Of a DNA stretch of 64,000 nucleotides, positions 54,320 to 63,052 are shown piece after piece; the first letter of the stretch is position 1, and each line of letters starts with the position of its first letter. Location: NCBI GenBank assembly GCA_050692985.1, contig JBOGVZ010000061.1, positions 62,001 through 126,000 of the forward strand. Reading direction: 5' to 3'. The position numbers and the translations under genes are program-made. Source of the stretch: JBOGVZ01 sp050692985 (GTDB lineage Bacteria; Actinomycetota; UBA4738; CALAEC01). The notes under the pieces are model-generated. The model was not told where the DNA came from, searched no databases, and worked only from the letters and a program-made list of their open reading frames with translations.

Positions 54320-56204
54320 CGCCGCCCCCGGTGCCCCCGCCTCCCCCGCCTCCGCCGCCGGAGAACCCGCCGCCTCCCCCGCCTCCGCCGCTCGAGCTTC
54401 CCCACCCGCCCGACCAGCCGACCGCCGTCGCGGCCGCGGCCGGGGCGTAGGCCGGCGAAGAGGTGCGCCAGGAGGTGTAGGTGCCCCACCCCTCGTCACC
54501 CGGGGGGGCTCCGGGCCACGGCTCGCTCAGCTCGCCCGCCGGCACCAGGGCCCGGACCTGCTTCTCCACCTCGTCGGCCACGCCCAGGGCGGTGGCGTAG
54601 ACGAGGTGCCGCTCCCACACGATCACCGCCAGGGCCGGCGCGTCCTCCAGCGTGGAGAACCGCTTCAGGAAGCGGCGGAACGCCTTCCACCGGGCCACCC
54701 GCTCCCGCAGCCGCCCGGGCAGGCGGGGCGGCATGAGCCGAGCGGCCACCAGCCAGCTCAGGGCGGCCACGGGGATCAGCGCCAGGCCCAGGGGCCCCAC
54801 CAGGCCCCGGAAGGCGAAGTCTCCCTCCTCGAACCCCAGCGACCTCCAGTAGCCGTACACGCCCGCGCCCACGGCCAGCATGGCCACCAGGGTCGACTCC
54901 AGGCGGCTCCGCCCCTTGGTGACGGCCGTGATCTGTCCCTTGGCCTTCCGGCCCACCTTCTTCCACCAGTCGGCCAGCTCCTCACGGCGGGTCCCCCGGT
55001 CCTTGACCTCCGACAGCGACACGGGCCCCTGGCCGTCGCCGGCGAACAGGAACTCCACGAACTCGGCGTCCAGGCCCGCGTCGGCGGGCCGCCGCAGGCG
55101 GATCTGGAAGTCCATGGGCCGCATGGGCGCCCCGACCGGCTGCAGCTCGATCACCCCCGCCCGGGCCAGGTGGAGGAACTGGGTCCGATAGGCCGTCTTG
55201 GGAGCCAGCTGCTTGCGATGCGTGGACCACAGCAGGGCGACCTCCACCGGATGCGCCTCCTCGGGCGGCTCCTGGAGGATCGGGGGGACGCCCGGGACCC
55301 GGTCCCTGCGGTACGCGATGGCCACGAGCAGGCCCATGGCCAGGGGGATCAGGCCGAGCAGCGCCTTGACCAGCAGGGTCTCCCGGGCGTGGCGGCGCCG
55401 GAGCGCGTTGGCCTCGTCGGCCAGGCGCTGCTCCTCGGCCAGGACCTCGGCCCGCCGGGGACCCGCGTTGTCCGCGGCGAGGGGGACGACCTCCGGCGGC
55501 ATCAGGATCGAGCCCTCCACGAACTGGCCGGGCGCGACGTCCCGGGCCGTGAACACCACGGTGTGGGCGTCCGCGATCGTCACCCGCCCGTTGAGCGGGC
55601 CGTGCCCCCAGGCCTTCACGTCGCCGGGAGCCAGCGGTTCGGTTGCCGGGAGCCGGCGAGCCGGGGCGGGGCAGATGGCCGGGCGGCGGATCGGCCCCGC
55701 GGCTCGCCCGGGGACGTGGACGGCCACGCGGACCACGTCGGTCTTCTCCGTCCACCCGGTGCCCACGAACTGCCACAGCAGGTGGGCGGCATCCACCGAG
55801 ACGTCCACCGCGCACTCCACCCGGTACGAGATGCGGAACGTGCGCCGCTCGTCCCGGGCGTCGAAGAACCACGTGGAGGTGAAGTTGCCGCCCTCCACCG
55901 TGTCGACGTGCTGGACGGGGCGTCCGCCCTCGGAGATCTGAAAGCCCTTGATCCTCGCCGGGGGGGCGTGGACCGACTCGATCGTGAAGAAGGCGAAGGA
56001 GAACGGGCCGGTGAAGTCGAACGTACGGCGCTCGACCAGGTCCAGCGACCCGTCGGGATTGATGGTGGCGTCGATGGCCACCCTGGGGAAGGAGTACGAC
56101 TTGGACCCGCCCTGGGCCCGGGGGGCGTTGACGGCCACGACGGCGATGGCGATCACCGGCACGGTGATCACCGCCAGCGCGATGAGCTTCCCCCCCTTGC
56201 CCAC
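54312..56204 (-). CDS. DUF2207 membrane protein, copy A
   Basis: The 630-aa product from GTG 56204 (MGKGGKLIALAVITVPVIAI) parallels copy B: N-terminal helix, DUF2207 domain (DATINPDGSLDLVERRTFDF), two more helices after residue 380, and a Ser/Gly-rich tail. TACACT, six bases, then GTG fixes the start as leaderless. Copies A and B are clear paralogs over their whole length. Confidence 0.85.
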   Translation of the reverse strand: MGKGGKLIALAVITVPVIAIAVVAVNAPRAQGGSKSYSFPRVAIDATINPDGSLDLVERRTFDFTGPFSFAFFTIESVHAPPARIKGFQISEGGRPVQHVDTVEGGNFTSTWFFDARDERRTFRISYRVECAVDVSVDAAHLLWQFVGTGWTEKTDVVRVAVHVPGRAAGPIRRPAICPAPARRLPATEPLAPGDVKAWGHGPLNGRVTIADAHTVVFTARDVAPGQFVEGSILMPPEVVPLAADNAGPRRAEVLAEEQRLADEANALRRRHARETLLVKALLGLIPLAMGLLVAIAYRRDRVPGVPPILQEPPEEAHPVEVALLWSTHRKQLAPKTAYRTQFLHLARAGVIELQPVGAPMRPMDFQIRLRRPADAGLDAEFVEFLFAGDGQGPVSLSEVKDRGTRREELADWWKKVGRKAKGQITAVTKGRSRLESTLVAMLAVGAGVYGYWRSLGFEEGDFAFRGLVGPLGLALIPVAALSWLVAARLMPPRLPGRLRERVARWKAFRRFLKRFSTLEDAPALAVIVWERHLVYATALGVADEVEKQVRALVPAGELSEPWPGAPPGDEGWGTYTSWRTSSPAYAPAAAATAVGWSGGWGSSSGGGGGGGGFSGGGGGGGGGTGGGAG

Positions 56205-56210
56205 CGGGGA

Positions 56211-56216
56211 AGTGTA
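56211..56216 (-). promoter_or_regulatory. -10 box TACACT before DUF2207 copy A (leaderless)
   Basis: On the minus strand TACACT is followed by six bases and then GTG 56204. Confidence 0.55.
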
Positions 56217-56246
56217 CGCCGCGCGGGCCCGGGGGCGCCGATGCTC

Positions 56247-56252
56247 GATAAT
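56247..56252 (+). promoter_or_regulatory. -10 box GATAAT before the GT87-like gene (leaderless)
   Basis: GATAAT, six bases, then GTG 56259. The opposite promoter for DUF2207 copy A lies only 30 bases away. Confidence 0.5.
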
Positions 56253-56258
56253 CGCGAC

Positions 56259-57443
56259 GTGTCTCGTCCGGCCCCCGTCCGCCGCGGCCTCGGCCTGGTC
56301 CTGGCGCTGACGGTCGTCACCCTGGCCGCCGGATACCTGCTGAAGCTCCCGTGTCTCACGGCAGGGTGGACCGGGCAGCAGTACACCCGCCTGTGCTACT
56401 CGGACGTGGCCGCCCTGTACGCCTCGGACGACCGGGACCGCGGCCTGGACGAGGGACGGTTCCCCTACCTGGAGGCCGGCAACGAGTACCCGGTGCTCAC
56501 GGGGCTGGCCATGGGGCTGGCGGCCGTGCCGGCCCGCTCCTACCCGGCCTTCTTCAACTGGACGGCGGTGCTCCTCACGGGCGCGGCCCTGGCCACGGCC
56601 TGGGCCCTGCACCGCATGGGCGGCCGCCGGGCCCTGCTGTTCGCCGTGGCCCCCACGCTGGCGATCTACGGGTTCATGAACTGGGACCTGCTGGCGGTGG
56701 CCCTGGCCACCGTGGGCCTCCTGGCGTACCTGAGGAACCGCGACCTCGCCTCCGGGGTGCTCCTGGGGTTGGGCGCCGCCGCGAAGCTGTACCCGGCGCT
56801 CCTGCTGATCCCCCTGGTGGCCGGTCGGCTGCGGGACCGTCGCGGCGCCGACGCCGGCCGGCTGGCCGGGGCCGCCATCCTGGCGTGGGCCGCGGTGAAC
56901 CTCCCGTTCGCCCTGGCGGCGCCCGGCCGCTGGTCGGAGTTCTTCCGGTTCAACTCGGCCAGGGGTGCCGACTGGGACAGCGCGTGGTTCCTGCTCGAGC
57001 GGCACCTGGGCTTCGCGTGGCCCCGCACCCTGCTGAACGTGCTGGCCGCGGCGGCCTTCGTGGCCCTCGGTGCCGTGTTCCTCCGCCTCGCCCGTGCCCG
57101 GCGGCCCGGCTTCCCCGCGTGGACGTTCGGGTTCGCCCTGCTGGTGGCCTTCCTGCTGAGCAGCAAGGTGTTCTCACCCCAGTTCGGGCTGTGGCTGCTG
57201 CCGTGGTTCGCCCTGGTTCTGCCCGACCTCCGGTACTTCGTGGCGTTCTCGGTGGCCGACTCCGCGGTGTTCGTGACCCGGTTCCAGTTCTTCGCCCGCC
57301 TGGCAGACGTGGGGCCCGGGCTGCCGTTCGCGGCCTTCGAGGTGGCGCTGCTGGTGCGGGCCGTGGTCCTGGTGGCCTGCGTGGTGGCCTGGGCCCGCCG
57401 CCTCCCCGATGCGGTCCCCCAGCCGGCGGCGGAGAGCGCGTGA
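56259..57443 (+). CDS. GT-C glycosyltransferase (GT87/DUF2029-like mannosyltransferase)
   Basis: The 394-aa membrane protein has about ten helices, the first-loop acidic motif CYSDVAALY, and MNWDLLAVALATVGLLAYLRN, LGAAAKLYPALLLIPL as in polyprenol-phosphate-mannose-dependent enzymes. It probably adds mannose or a related sugar to a lipid or protein on the outer face. An ATG at 56241 is in frame but overlaps the -10 box. The next gene overlaps its stop. Confidence 0.8.
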   Translation: MSRPAPVRRGLGLVLALTVVTLAAGYLLKLPCLTAGWTGQQYTRLCYSDVAALYASDDRDRGLDEGRFPYLEAGNEYPVLTGLAMGLAAVPARSYPAFFNWTAVLLTGAALATAWALHRMGGRRALLFAVAPTLAIYGFMNWDLLAVALATVGLLAYLRNRDLASGVLLGLGAAAKLYPALLLIPLVAGRLRDRRGADAGRLAGAAILAWAAVNLPFALAAPGRWSEFFRFNSARGADWDSAWFLLERHLGFAWPRTLLNVLAAAAFVALGAVFLRLARARRPGFPAWTFGFALLVAFLLSSKVFSPQFGLWLLPWFALVLPDLRYFVAFSVADSAVFVTRFQFFARLADVGPGLPFAAFEVALLVRAVVLVACVVAWARRLPDAVPQPAAESA

Positions 57444-58636
57444 GGACCTCCACCGCGCCCTCCCCCACCGTCGCGGCGGAGCGGGCCCGGATCGTGGCGG
57501 GGCTTCGGTACTGCGGGGTGGTGTTCGTGGTCCTGCGACTCGCGCTCACGGTGCTGGGGCTGGCGGGCGTGGCGCTCCTGCCGGGACTCGATCCGGTCAG
57601 CGCGCCCGGGTGGGAGGCCCACCGGGTCACGCCCGGCTGGCACAACGCGGTCACCGCCTTCGAACGGTTCGACGCGCTGTGGTTCCTGGGCATCGCGGCC
57701 GATGGGTACGGCGCGGGCAACGGGACGCTGGTGTTCTTCCCGGGGTACCCGTTGCTGATCCGGGGCCTCTCGTTCCTGACCGGCGGGCATCCCCTGGCCG
57801 CCGCGCTCCTGGTGTCGAACCTCTGCGCGTTCGGGTCGATGGTCGTCCTGTACTTCCTGTCGGCTTCCGAGTGGGACGAGACGGTGGCCCGGCGGGCCGT
57901 GTTGTACCTGGCGGTGTTCCCCACCTCGTTCTTCCTGCTGGCGCCGTATTCGGAAGCGCCGTTCCTGCTGCTGGCCCTGCTGTCGTTGCGGGCCGCCCGG
58001 CGGGGCAGGTGGGCGGTGGCCGGGCTGGCCGGCGCGGGGGCGGCCGCCACCCGCAACGTGGGCGTGCTGCTGGTGCTCCCCCTCGTCGTCGAGGCCCTCC
58101 ATCGAGCCCGGGAGGGACGGCGGGATGGTGTGGCGGCCCGGCTGGCGTGGTCGGTGGCGCCGCTGGTGGGGACGGTGGCCTTCCTGGGCTTCGCCGCTGC
58201 TCTGGCAGGTGACTGGCTGGCCCCGGTTCGCCAGCAGGCCGTGTGGCAGCGGGAGCTCTCGTTCCCCGTCTTCACGGTGATGCGGGCCACCGGCATCGCG
58301 TTCCGGTTCGTGGGGAACTACCCCGGCGGCTACCACCTGGTGGACTGGCTGGTGGTGGTCCCGGCCCTGGCGGCCGCGGCGTGGGTGGCCCTGCGGGGCC
58401 GGCTCCTGTACGCCGTGTACACCTGGGCCATGCTGCTGGCGCCGCTCTCGTTCATCTTCCCCAGCCGGCCGTTCATGTCGCTCCCTCGGTTCCTGCTGCC
58501 GATCTTCCCGATCCTGTGGGCCCCGGCCGTGTGGGCCCGGCGGCGCCCGGGGGTCCACACCGCCGTGGTGGCCATCTCGGCCGCCGGCCTCGGTGCCCTC
58601 ACCGTGCTGTTCGTCGCCTGGTACTTCGTGTTCTGA
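57440..58636 (+). CDS. PIG-V-like mannosyltransferase
   Basis: The 398-aa product has about nine helices and the family motif FERFDALWFLGIAADGYG in the first outer loop, plus FFPGYPLLIR and FPTSFFLLAPYSEAPFL, typical of actinobacterial PIG-V-like GT-C enzymes. GTG 57440 overlaps the stop of the preceding glycosyltransferase gene (GTGA), so both are made together and may act in one glycolipid or glycoprotein path. Confidence 0.82.
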   Translation: MRTSTAPSPTVAAERARIVAGLRYCGVVFVVLRLALTVLGLAGVALLPGLDPVSAPGWEAHRVTPGWHNAVTAFERFDALWFLGIAADGYGAGNGTLVFFPGYPLLIRGLSFLTGGHPLAAALLVSNLCAFGSMVVLYFLSASEWDETVARRAVLYLAVFPTSFFLLAPYSEAPFLLLALLSLRAARRGRWAVAGLAGAGAAATRNVGVLLVLPLVVEALHRAREGRRDGVAARLAWSVAPLVGTVAFLGFAAALAGDWLAPVRQQAVWQRELSFPVFTVMRATGIAFRFVGNYPGGYHLVDWLVVVPALAAAAWVALRGRLLYAVYTWAMLLAPLSFIFPSRPFMSLPRFLLPIFPILWAPAVWARRRPGVHTAVVAISAAGLGALTVLFVAWYFVF

Positions 58637-58681
58637 ATAGCCCCCGGCGCCGCGAGGGGCTTAGGGTGGCGCCGAGACGCC

Positions 58682-59314
58682 GTGTCGATCAGGTTGGTCA
58701 TCGCCGACGACCACACCTTGGTCCGCCAGGGCGTCCGGCGCGTCCTGGAGGGGACCTCGGACGTGGAGGTCGTCGGCGAGGCGTCGAACGGCCGGGACAT
58801 CGTCGGGGTGGTGGCCACCGCCCATCCCGACGTGGCCCTGATCGACATCCGCATGCCGGAGATGAACGGGTTGGAGGCGGCCCGGGCCATCCGCCGCCGG
58901 TCCCCCGAGACGCGGATCGTCATGCTGACGGCGTTCGACCAGCGCCAGTTCGTGGCCGAGGCGGTCAGGGCCGGGGCCCGGGGCTACGTGCTCAAGGCCA
59001 AGGACGCCGAGCATCTCGTCCGGACCGTGCGGCAGGTGGCCTCGGGTGCGGTGGTGATCGATCCCGAGCTCGTCCTGGCTCTGGCCGAGCAGCTCCCCAG
59101 CCGGGAGGAGTCCCCGCACGAGGCCCTCACCAGCCGGGAGGTCCAGGTCCTCCAGCTCGTGGCCACGGGCAAGACGAATCGGGAGATCGCCCGCACCCTG
59201 TTCATCTCGCCCGACACCGTGAAGACCCATCTCGAGCACATCTTCCAGAAGCTCAACGCGGCCGACCGCACCGCCGCCGTGGCCGAGGCCTTCCGCCGCC
59301 GCCTGATCGAGTAG
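58682..59314 (+). CDS. NarL/FixJ-type response regulator
   Basis: The 210-aa protein has a receiver domain with the phosphorylated Asp55 in LIDIRMPEMNG, the Thr in VMLTAFD and the Lys in YVLKAKD, and a LuxR-type helix-turn-helix (LTSREVQVLQLVATGKTNREIARTL, SPDTVKTHLEHIFQKL). No histidine kinase is adjacent. GTG 58682 has no Shine-Dalgarno; TAGGGT lies 14 bases upstream. Confidence 0.92.
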   Translation: MSIRLVIADDHTLVRQGVRRVLEGTSDVEVVGEASNGRDIVGVVATAHPDVALIDIRMPEMNGLEAARAIRRRSPETRIVMLTAFDQRQFVAEAVRAGARGYVLKAKDAEHLVRTVRQVASGAVVIDPELVLALAEQLPSREESPHEALTSREVQVLQLVATGKTNREIARTLFISPDTVKTHLEHIFQKLNAADRTAAVAEAFRRRLIE

Positions 59315-59372
59315 GGGGTCCCGCCCCAGGGCGGGATGGCGGTAGCTTCGGAGGGCGAGCGAAACACCCAAT

Positions 59373-59936
59373 GTGAGCGCATCCCGCGCCGAGGACGCAA
59401 CCGAACCGTCGGGTGGTGCGTCGGTGGGGGTGGAAGGAGGGGAGCTGAACGAGGCCGATGTCAGGGCGTTCCTCGATGAGGAGTACTCCAGGGTGGTGGG
59501 GGTCATCGCCCTCGCCTCGGAGGACCTGCCCGCCGCGGAGGACGCAGTGTGCGAGGCCCTGGCCCGGGCGTGGGAGCGGTCCGAGCGGGGCGAGCGCATC
59601 GAGTCGCTGGGGGCGTGGGTGACCACGGTGGCCATGAACCTGACCCGGAGCCGGTGGCGACGGGTCCTGGCGGAGCGACGGGCCCGGGCCAGGATGGCGC
59701 TTCCGGAGCAGCCACCCGAGCCGGACGGGGCCATCGACCTGCGGCGGGCCCTGCGGTCGCTGTCCCGCCGGCACCGGGAGGTCATTCTCCTCTAGTACTA
59801 CGTCGGGTTCGACGTGGAGACGGTGGCCAGGCAGCTCCACGTCCGGCCCGGGACGGTCAAGTCCGCTCTCCACCGAGCCCGGTCGCAGCTGGCCCGGGAG
59901 ATCGGCGTCCAGGAGGATGAGCATGTCCGGCCTTGA
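59373..59936 (+). pseudogene. ECF-type sigma factor with in-frame amber codon
   Basis: From GTG 59373 the frame gives region 2 (FLDEEYSRVVGVIALASEDL, AEDAVCEALARAWERSE) and the start of region 4 (LRSLSRRHREVILL). TAG at 59793-59795 then interrupts the frame, which continues YYVGFDVETVARQLHVRPGTVKSALHRAR to TGA 59936, the complete helix-turn-helix. A single base change (for example CAG to TAG) explains it. The downstream gene overlaps the end of this frame. Truncation would remove DNA -35 recognition. Confidence 0.75.
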
Positions 59937-60849
59937 CGACCGGCTCGACGACGAGGTCCGGCGGCTGGCCGGGCGGGTCGACGGGGCGAAGGCCTTCCCG
60001 GTGGTGGCCCGGCGGAAGCGACGTCGGCGACTGGTCCGGCGCGTCAACACCGCGATCCTGGCCACGGCCATCGTGGCCGGCAGCGCCGCCGGCGCCCTGG
60101 CCCTGGCCCGAGCGTTCAACCTGGGGAGCACCAGCCCCGCCGACGACCCCGTGGTGGGGCCGACCGTGACCCCCTCGCCGGCCGACGCCGCCTCGGCGTG
60201 CCCGGCCATCGAGGGCCAGGACCTCCCGCCCAGCTACCAGCCCGTGGGGCCGGTCGCCGAGGCCGACATCACCGGGGGCGGCCGGTCTGTCATCGTCATC
60301 CGAGGGGACAAGGAGCGGCCGCCTCGGTGCCGGTACGTCCTCCAGGCCACGCAGGATGGCGGGCCCGTCTACCGCGCCTTCATCGGTGCGGTCCCGTGGC
60401 CGCCGGAACCGCCTTCGATCCTGCTCTCGGCGGAGATCGACGGCCAGCCGGGGGCCGAGGTGGTGGTCGAGTTCGGTGGACCCGGCCATCCCCACCGCAC
60501 CGGGCAGGTCTTCACGTTCGAGCCGGGGCCCTCCAGGCTGGCCACCGGGACGTTGGTGCAGATGCGGCTCCAGCCGCCCCAGCCTCCCGAGGCCGAGGGC
60601 CTGGTTCCGCTGTCCGGCGAGTTCGCGGCGGGGGTCGACTGCACGGGCCCGGGCACGATCGTGGTCACCTCGGGGGACCTGGCCCAGGGCGGCGCGGACG
60701 ATTCCCACTTCGACGTCACCCGGACGTTCTACCGGGCGGTGGACGGAACGTTCGTGGTGACCGGGACCGAGTCCCACGTGGTGGAGGTGGGGACGGAGGC
60801 GGAGCGCTGGCCGGAGCTCGCCGACGACCCGTTCCGCAGCTGCCCCTAA
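59923..60849 (+). CDS. Membrane-anchored partner protein of the second ECF sigma factor
   Basis: The 308-aa product starts at ATG 59923 with AGGAGG six bases upstream; ATG 59917 is too close to it. It has a basic N-terminal region (VVARRKRRRRLVRRV), one membrane helix (AILATAIVAGSAAGALALA) and an extracytoplasmic domain. The same topology occurs at 10949-11593 behind an intact sigma gene. No anti-sigma zinc motif is seen. Confidence 0.65.
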   Translation: MSGLDDRLDDEVRRLAGRVDGAKAFPVVARRKRRRRLVRRVNTAILATAIVAGSAAGALALARAFNLGSTSPADDPVVGPTVTPSPADAASACPAIEGQDLPPSYQPVGPVAEADITGGGRSVIVIRGDKERPPRCRYVLQATQDGGPVYRAFIGAVPWPPEPPSILLSAEIDGQPGAEVVVEFGGPGHPHRTGQVFTFEPGPSRLATGTLVQMRLQPPQPPEAEGLVPLSGEFAAGVDCTGPGTIVVTSGDLAQGGADDSHFDVTRTFYRAVDGTFVVTGTESHVVEVGTEAERWPELADDPFRSCP

Positions 60850-60888
60850 GCCGCTCGCTGATCGGCCAGCCGGCGGCCAAGGCCCGCC

Positions 60889-62979
60889 TCACGGCTCCTC
60901 AGGAGGCTCCTCGGTGGGCGACGGCGACGGCGGGGGCGGGGGCGAGGGCGGCGTCGGGGACGGTGGAGGCTTGGGCGACTTCTTCGGCTCCTTGGTCGGC
61001 TCCTCGGTGGGCTCCTCGGTGGGCTCAGGGGAGGGCGCCGGTATGGGGGCCGACCCCGAGATCAGCTCCCCGGTGAACTCCGGCGTGGCGAACGGCTGCG
61101 GATCGAGACCGGAGTGGACGGCGGCCATGAACTCGTGCCAGATCGGGGCCGCCACCGAACCTCCGGTGGCCCCCGGCATCGGCGTGCGGGCGTCGGGATG
61201 GCCCACCCACACGCACGCGGCCACTTCCGAGGACGCCCCGCAGAACCACACGTCCGAGTCGTCGTCGGTGGTGCCGGTCTTGCCGAACACCTCGAACCCC
61301 AGGCCGCCGGCGGCGGTTCCGGTCCCGCCGCTCACCACGGCCTTCATCGTGTAGATCGCCTGGAGCGCCTCGTTCTGCTGCAGGATCCGCTGCCCCCTGG
61401 TGCCGTTGCGGTGGATCACGTCGCCGTCCGGTCCCCTGATGAGCCGAACCGGGGTGGCACGCCGATGGATCCCCAGCGAGGCGAAGGACGCGTAGGCCTC
61501 GGTCATCTCCAGCGGGGAGACCTCCTTCGTGCCGAGGGTGATCGAGCACGGGGCCGGGTCCCCCAGGTCGCTGCGGATGCCCATGTCGCGGGCCAGCTCG
61601 GCCACGGCGTCGGGCCCGACCTCCACCACGAGCTGGGCGAAGATCGTGTTCACGGAGTTCGCGGTGGCCTGCACCAGGTCCATGGTCCCGGCCCCGGAGT
61701 CCGAGTAGTTGCCCGGCTCCCAGCCACCGCACCTGGGGTCATCGATGCTGATCTTCCCCGGGCCGCTGAACACCGAGCGCAGCGAGACGCCCTGCTTGAT
61801 GGCCGCGGCCAGGGTGAACGGCTTGAACGCGGAGCCCGACTGCCGGCCGGTCCCCCCGTCGCCCGTGGCCAGGTTCACCTGGGCCTGCCGGAAGTCCCGG
61901 CCGCCGACCATGGCCCGCACCTCCCCGGTATCGACGTCGATGGCCACCAGGGCGGCCGCGGGCGTTCCGGGATCGAGGCTCAGGCGGTTCGCGATGGCGG
62001 TCTCGGCCGCCTCCTGCCAGGCGGCGTCCAGGGTGCCCCGGATCCGGAAGCCGCCGGTGAAGGTGTCGCCGCCGTACTTCCGCTCCATGTACCGCCGCGT
62101 GTAGTCGATGTAGTACGCGGCCGGGCTGCGCTCGAACCCCTTCCTGGCGCCGACGGTGTGGACCCCCTTCTGCTTCAGGCGCCCGGCCCGCTCGGGCTCC
62201 AGGAAGCCGAGCTGGGCCATCCGGTCGAGCACGTAGTTGCGGCGGACGGCGGAGTTGTCCGGGTTGTCCCGCGGGTCGAACAGCTCGGGACCGCTGATCA
62301 GCCCGGCCAGGGTGGCCGACTGGAGCACGTTGAGCCCGCGGGCCCGCTTCCCGAAGTAGGTCTGGGCGGCGGCCTCCATCCCGTAGGCCCCCTCGCCCAG
62401 GTAGATCGTGTTGAGGTACCGCTCCAGGATCTCGTCCTTCGACAGGGCCCGCTCGAGCTTCATCGCCAGCAGGACCTCCTTGATCTTCCGGGTGTAGGTG
62501 CGCTCCGTGCCGACCTCCTGGGGATAGACGTTGCGCACGTACTGCTGGGTGATCGTGGAGCCACCCTGGGTGATCTCGCCGCCGGTCACGTTGGCCCAGG
62601 CGGCCCGGATGATCCCGGTGACGCTGACGCCCCCGTGGCGGTAGAAGCCCGCGTCCTCGGCGGCCAGGACGGCCTCGATCAGGTGCCGGGGCATGTCCTC
62701 GAGGTCGATGGGCTGGCGGTCCACGCCGGCTTCGAACCTGGTCAGCTCCTTGCCGTTCACGTCGAACAGGATCGAGGTCTGGTCCTGGGGAAGGTCGAGC
62801 TGAAGCGGGAGCTGCGTGTAGACGAAGCTCAGCGCGGGGACCACGGCGACGACGGCCCCGAGCGGCGGGGTCCACAGCCACCAGTAGCGCCGGAAGAACC
62901 CCCGCTTCCTCGTCTTCTTGGGTTTCGGCTTCGCCGCGTGTCGCCGAGCGCCTCGTCGGGGAAGCGTCTTGGTCGCCAC
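60889..62979 (-). CDS. Class A penicillin-binding protein (transglycosylase/transpeptidase)
   Basis: It polymerises and cross-links peptidoglycan. The 696-aa protein has a basic N-terminus, a membrane helix near 35-55, the GT51 domain with Glu108 in AAEDAGFYRHGGV and GGSTITQQYVRN, and the transpeptidase with Ser383 in SAFK, SVN at 442-444 and KTGT at 567. The tail is Pro/Glu/Ser/Lys-rich. GTG 62979 follows TACAAT by eight bases, a near-leaderless start; longer in-frame extensions cover the next gene. Confidence 0.93.
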   Translation of the reverse strand: MATKTLPRRGARRHAAKPKPKKTRKRGFFRRYWWLWTPPLGAVVAVVPALSFVYTQLPLQLDLPQDQTSILFDVNGKELTRFEAGVDRQPIDLEDMPRHLIEAVLAAEDAGFYRHGGVSVTGIIRAAWANVTGGEITQGGSTITQQYVRNVYPQEVGTERTYTRKIKEVLLAMKLERALSKDEILERYLNTIYLGEGAYGMEAAAQTYFGKRARGLNVLQSATLAGLISGPELFDPRDNPDNSAVRRNYVLDRMAQLGFLEPERAGRLKQKGVHTVGARKGFERSPAAYYIDYTRRYMERKYGGDTFTGGFRIRGTLDAAWQEAAETAIANRLSLDPGTPAAALVAIDVDTGEVRAMVGGRDFRQAQVNLATGDGGTGRQSGSAFKPFTLAAAIKQGVSLRSVFSGPGKISIDDPRCGGWEPGNYSDSGAGTMDLVQATANSVNTIFAQLVVEVGPDAVAELARDMGIRSDLGDPAPCSITLGTKEVSPLEMTEAYASFASLGIHRRATPVRLIRGPDGDVIHRNGTRGQRILQQNEALQAIYTMKAVVSGGTGTAAGGLGFEVFGKTGTTDDDSDVWFCGASSEVAACVWVGHPDARTPMPGATGGSVAAPIWHEFMAAVHSGLDPQPFATPEFTGELISGSAPIPAPSPEPTEEPTEEPTKEPKKSPKPPPSPTPPSPPPPPSPSPTEEPPEEP

Positions 62980-62987
62980 GGGCCACG

Positions 62988-62993
62988 ATTGTA
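62988..62993 (-). promoter_or_regulatory. -10 box TACAAT before the penicillin-binding protein gene
   Basis: On the minus strand TACAAT is followed by eight bases and then GTG 62979. No Shine-Dalgarno lies between. Confidence 0.5.
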
Positions 62994-63052
62994 CCCGCTC
63001 GATCCCCCGATCCGATCCCGTGGCCGCGAATCCGGGCGAACCGGTCGAGCCC

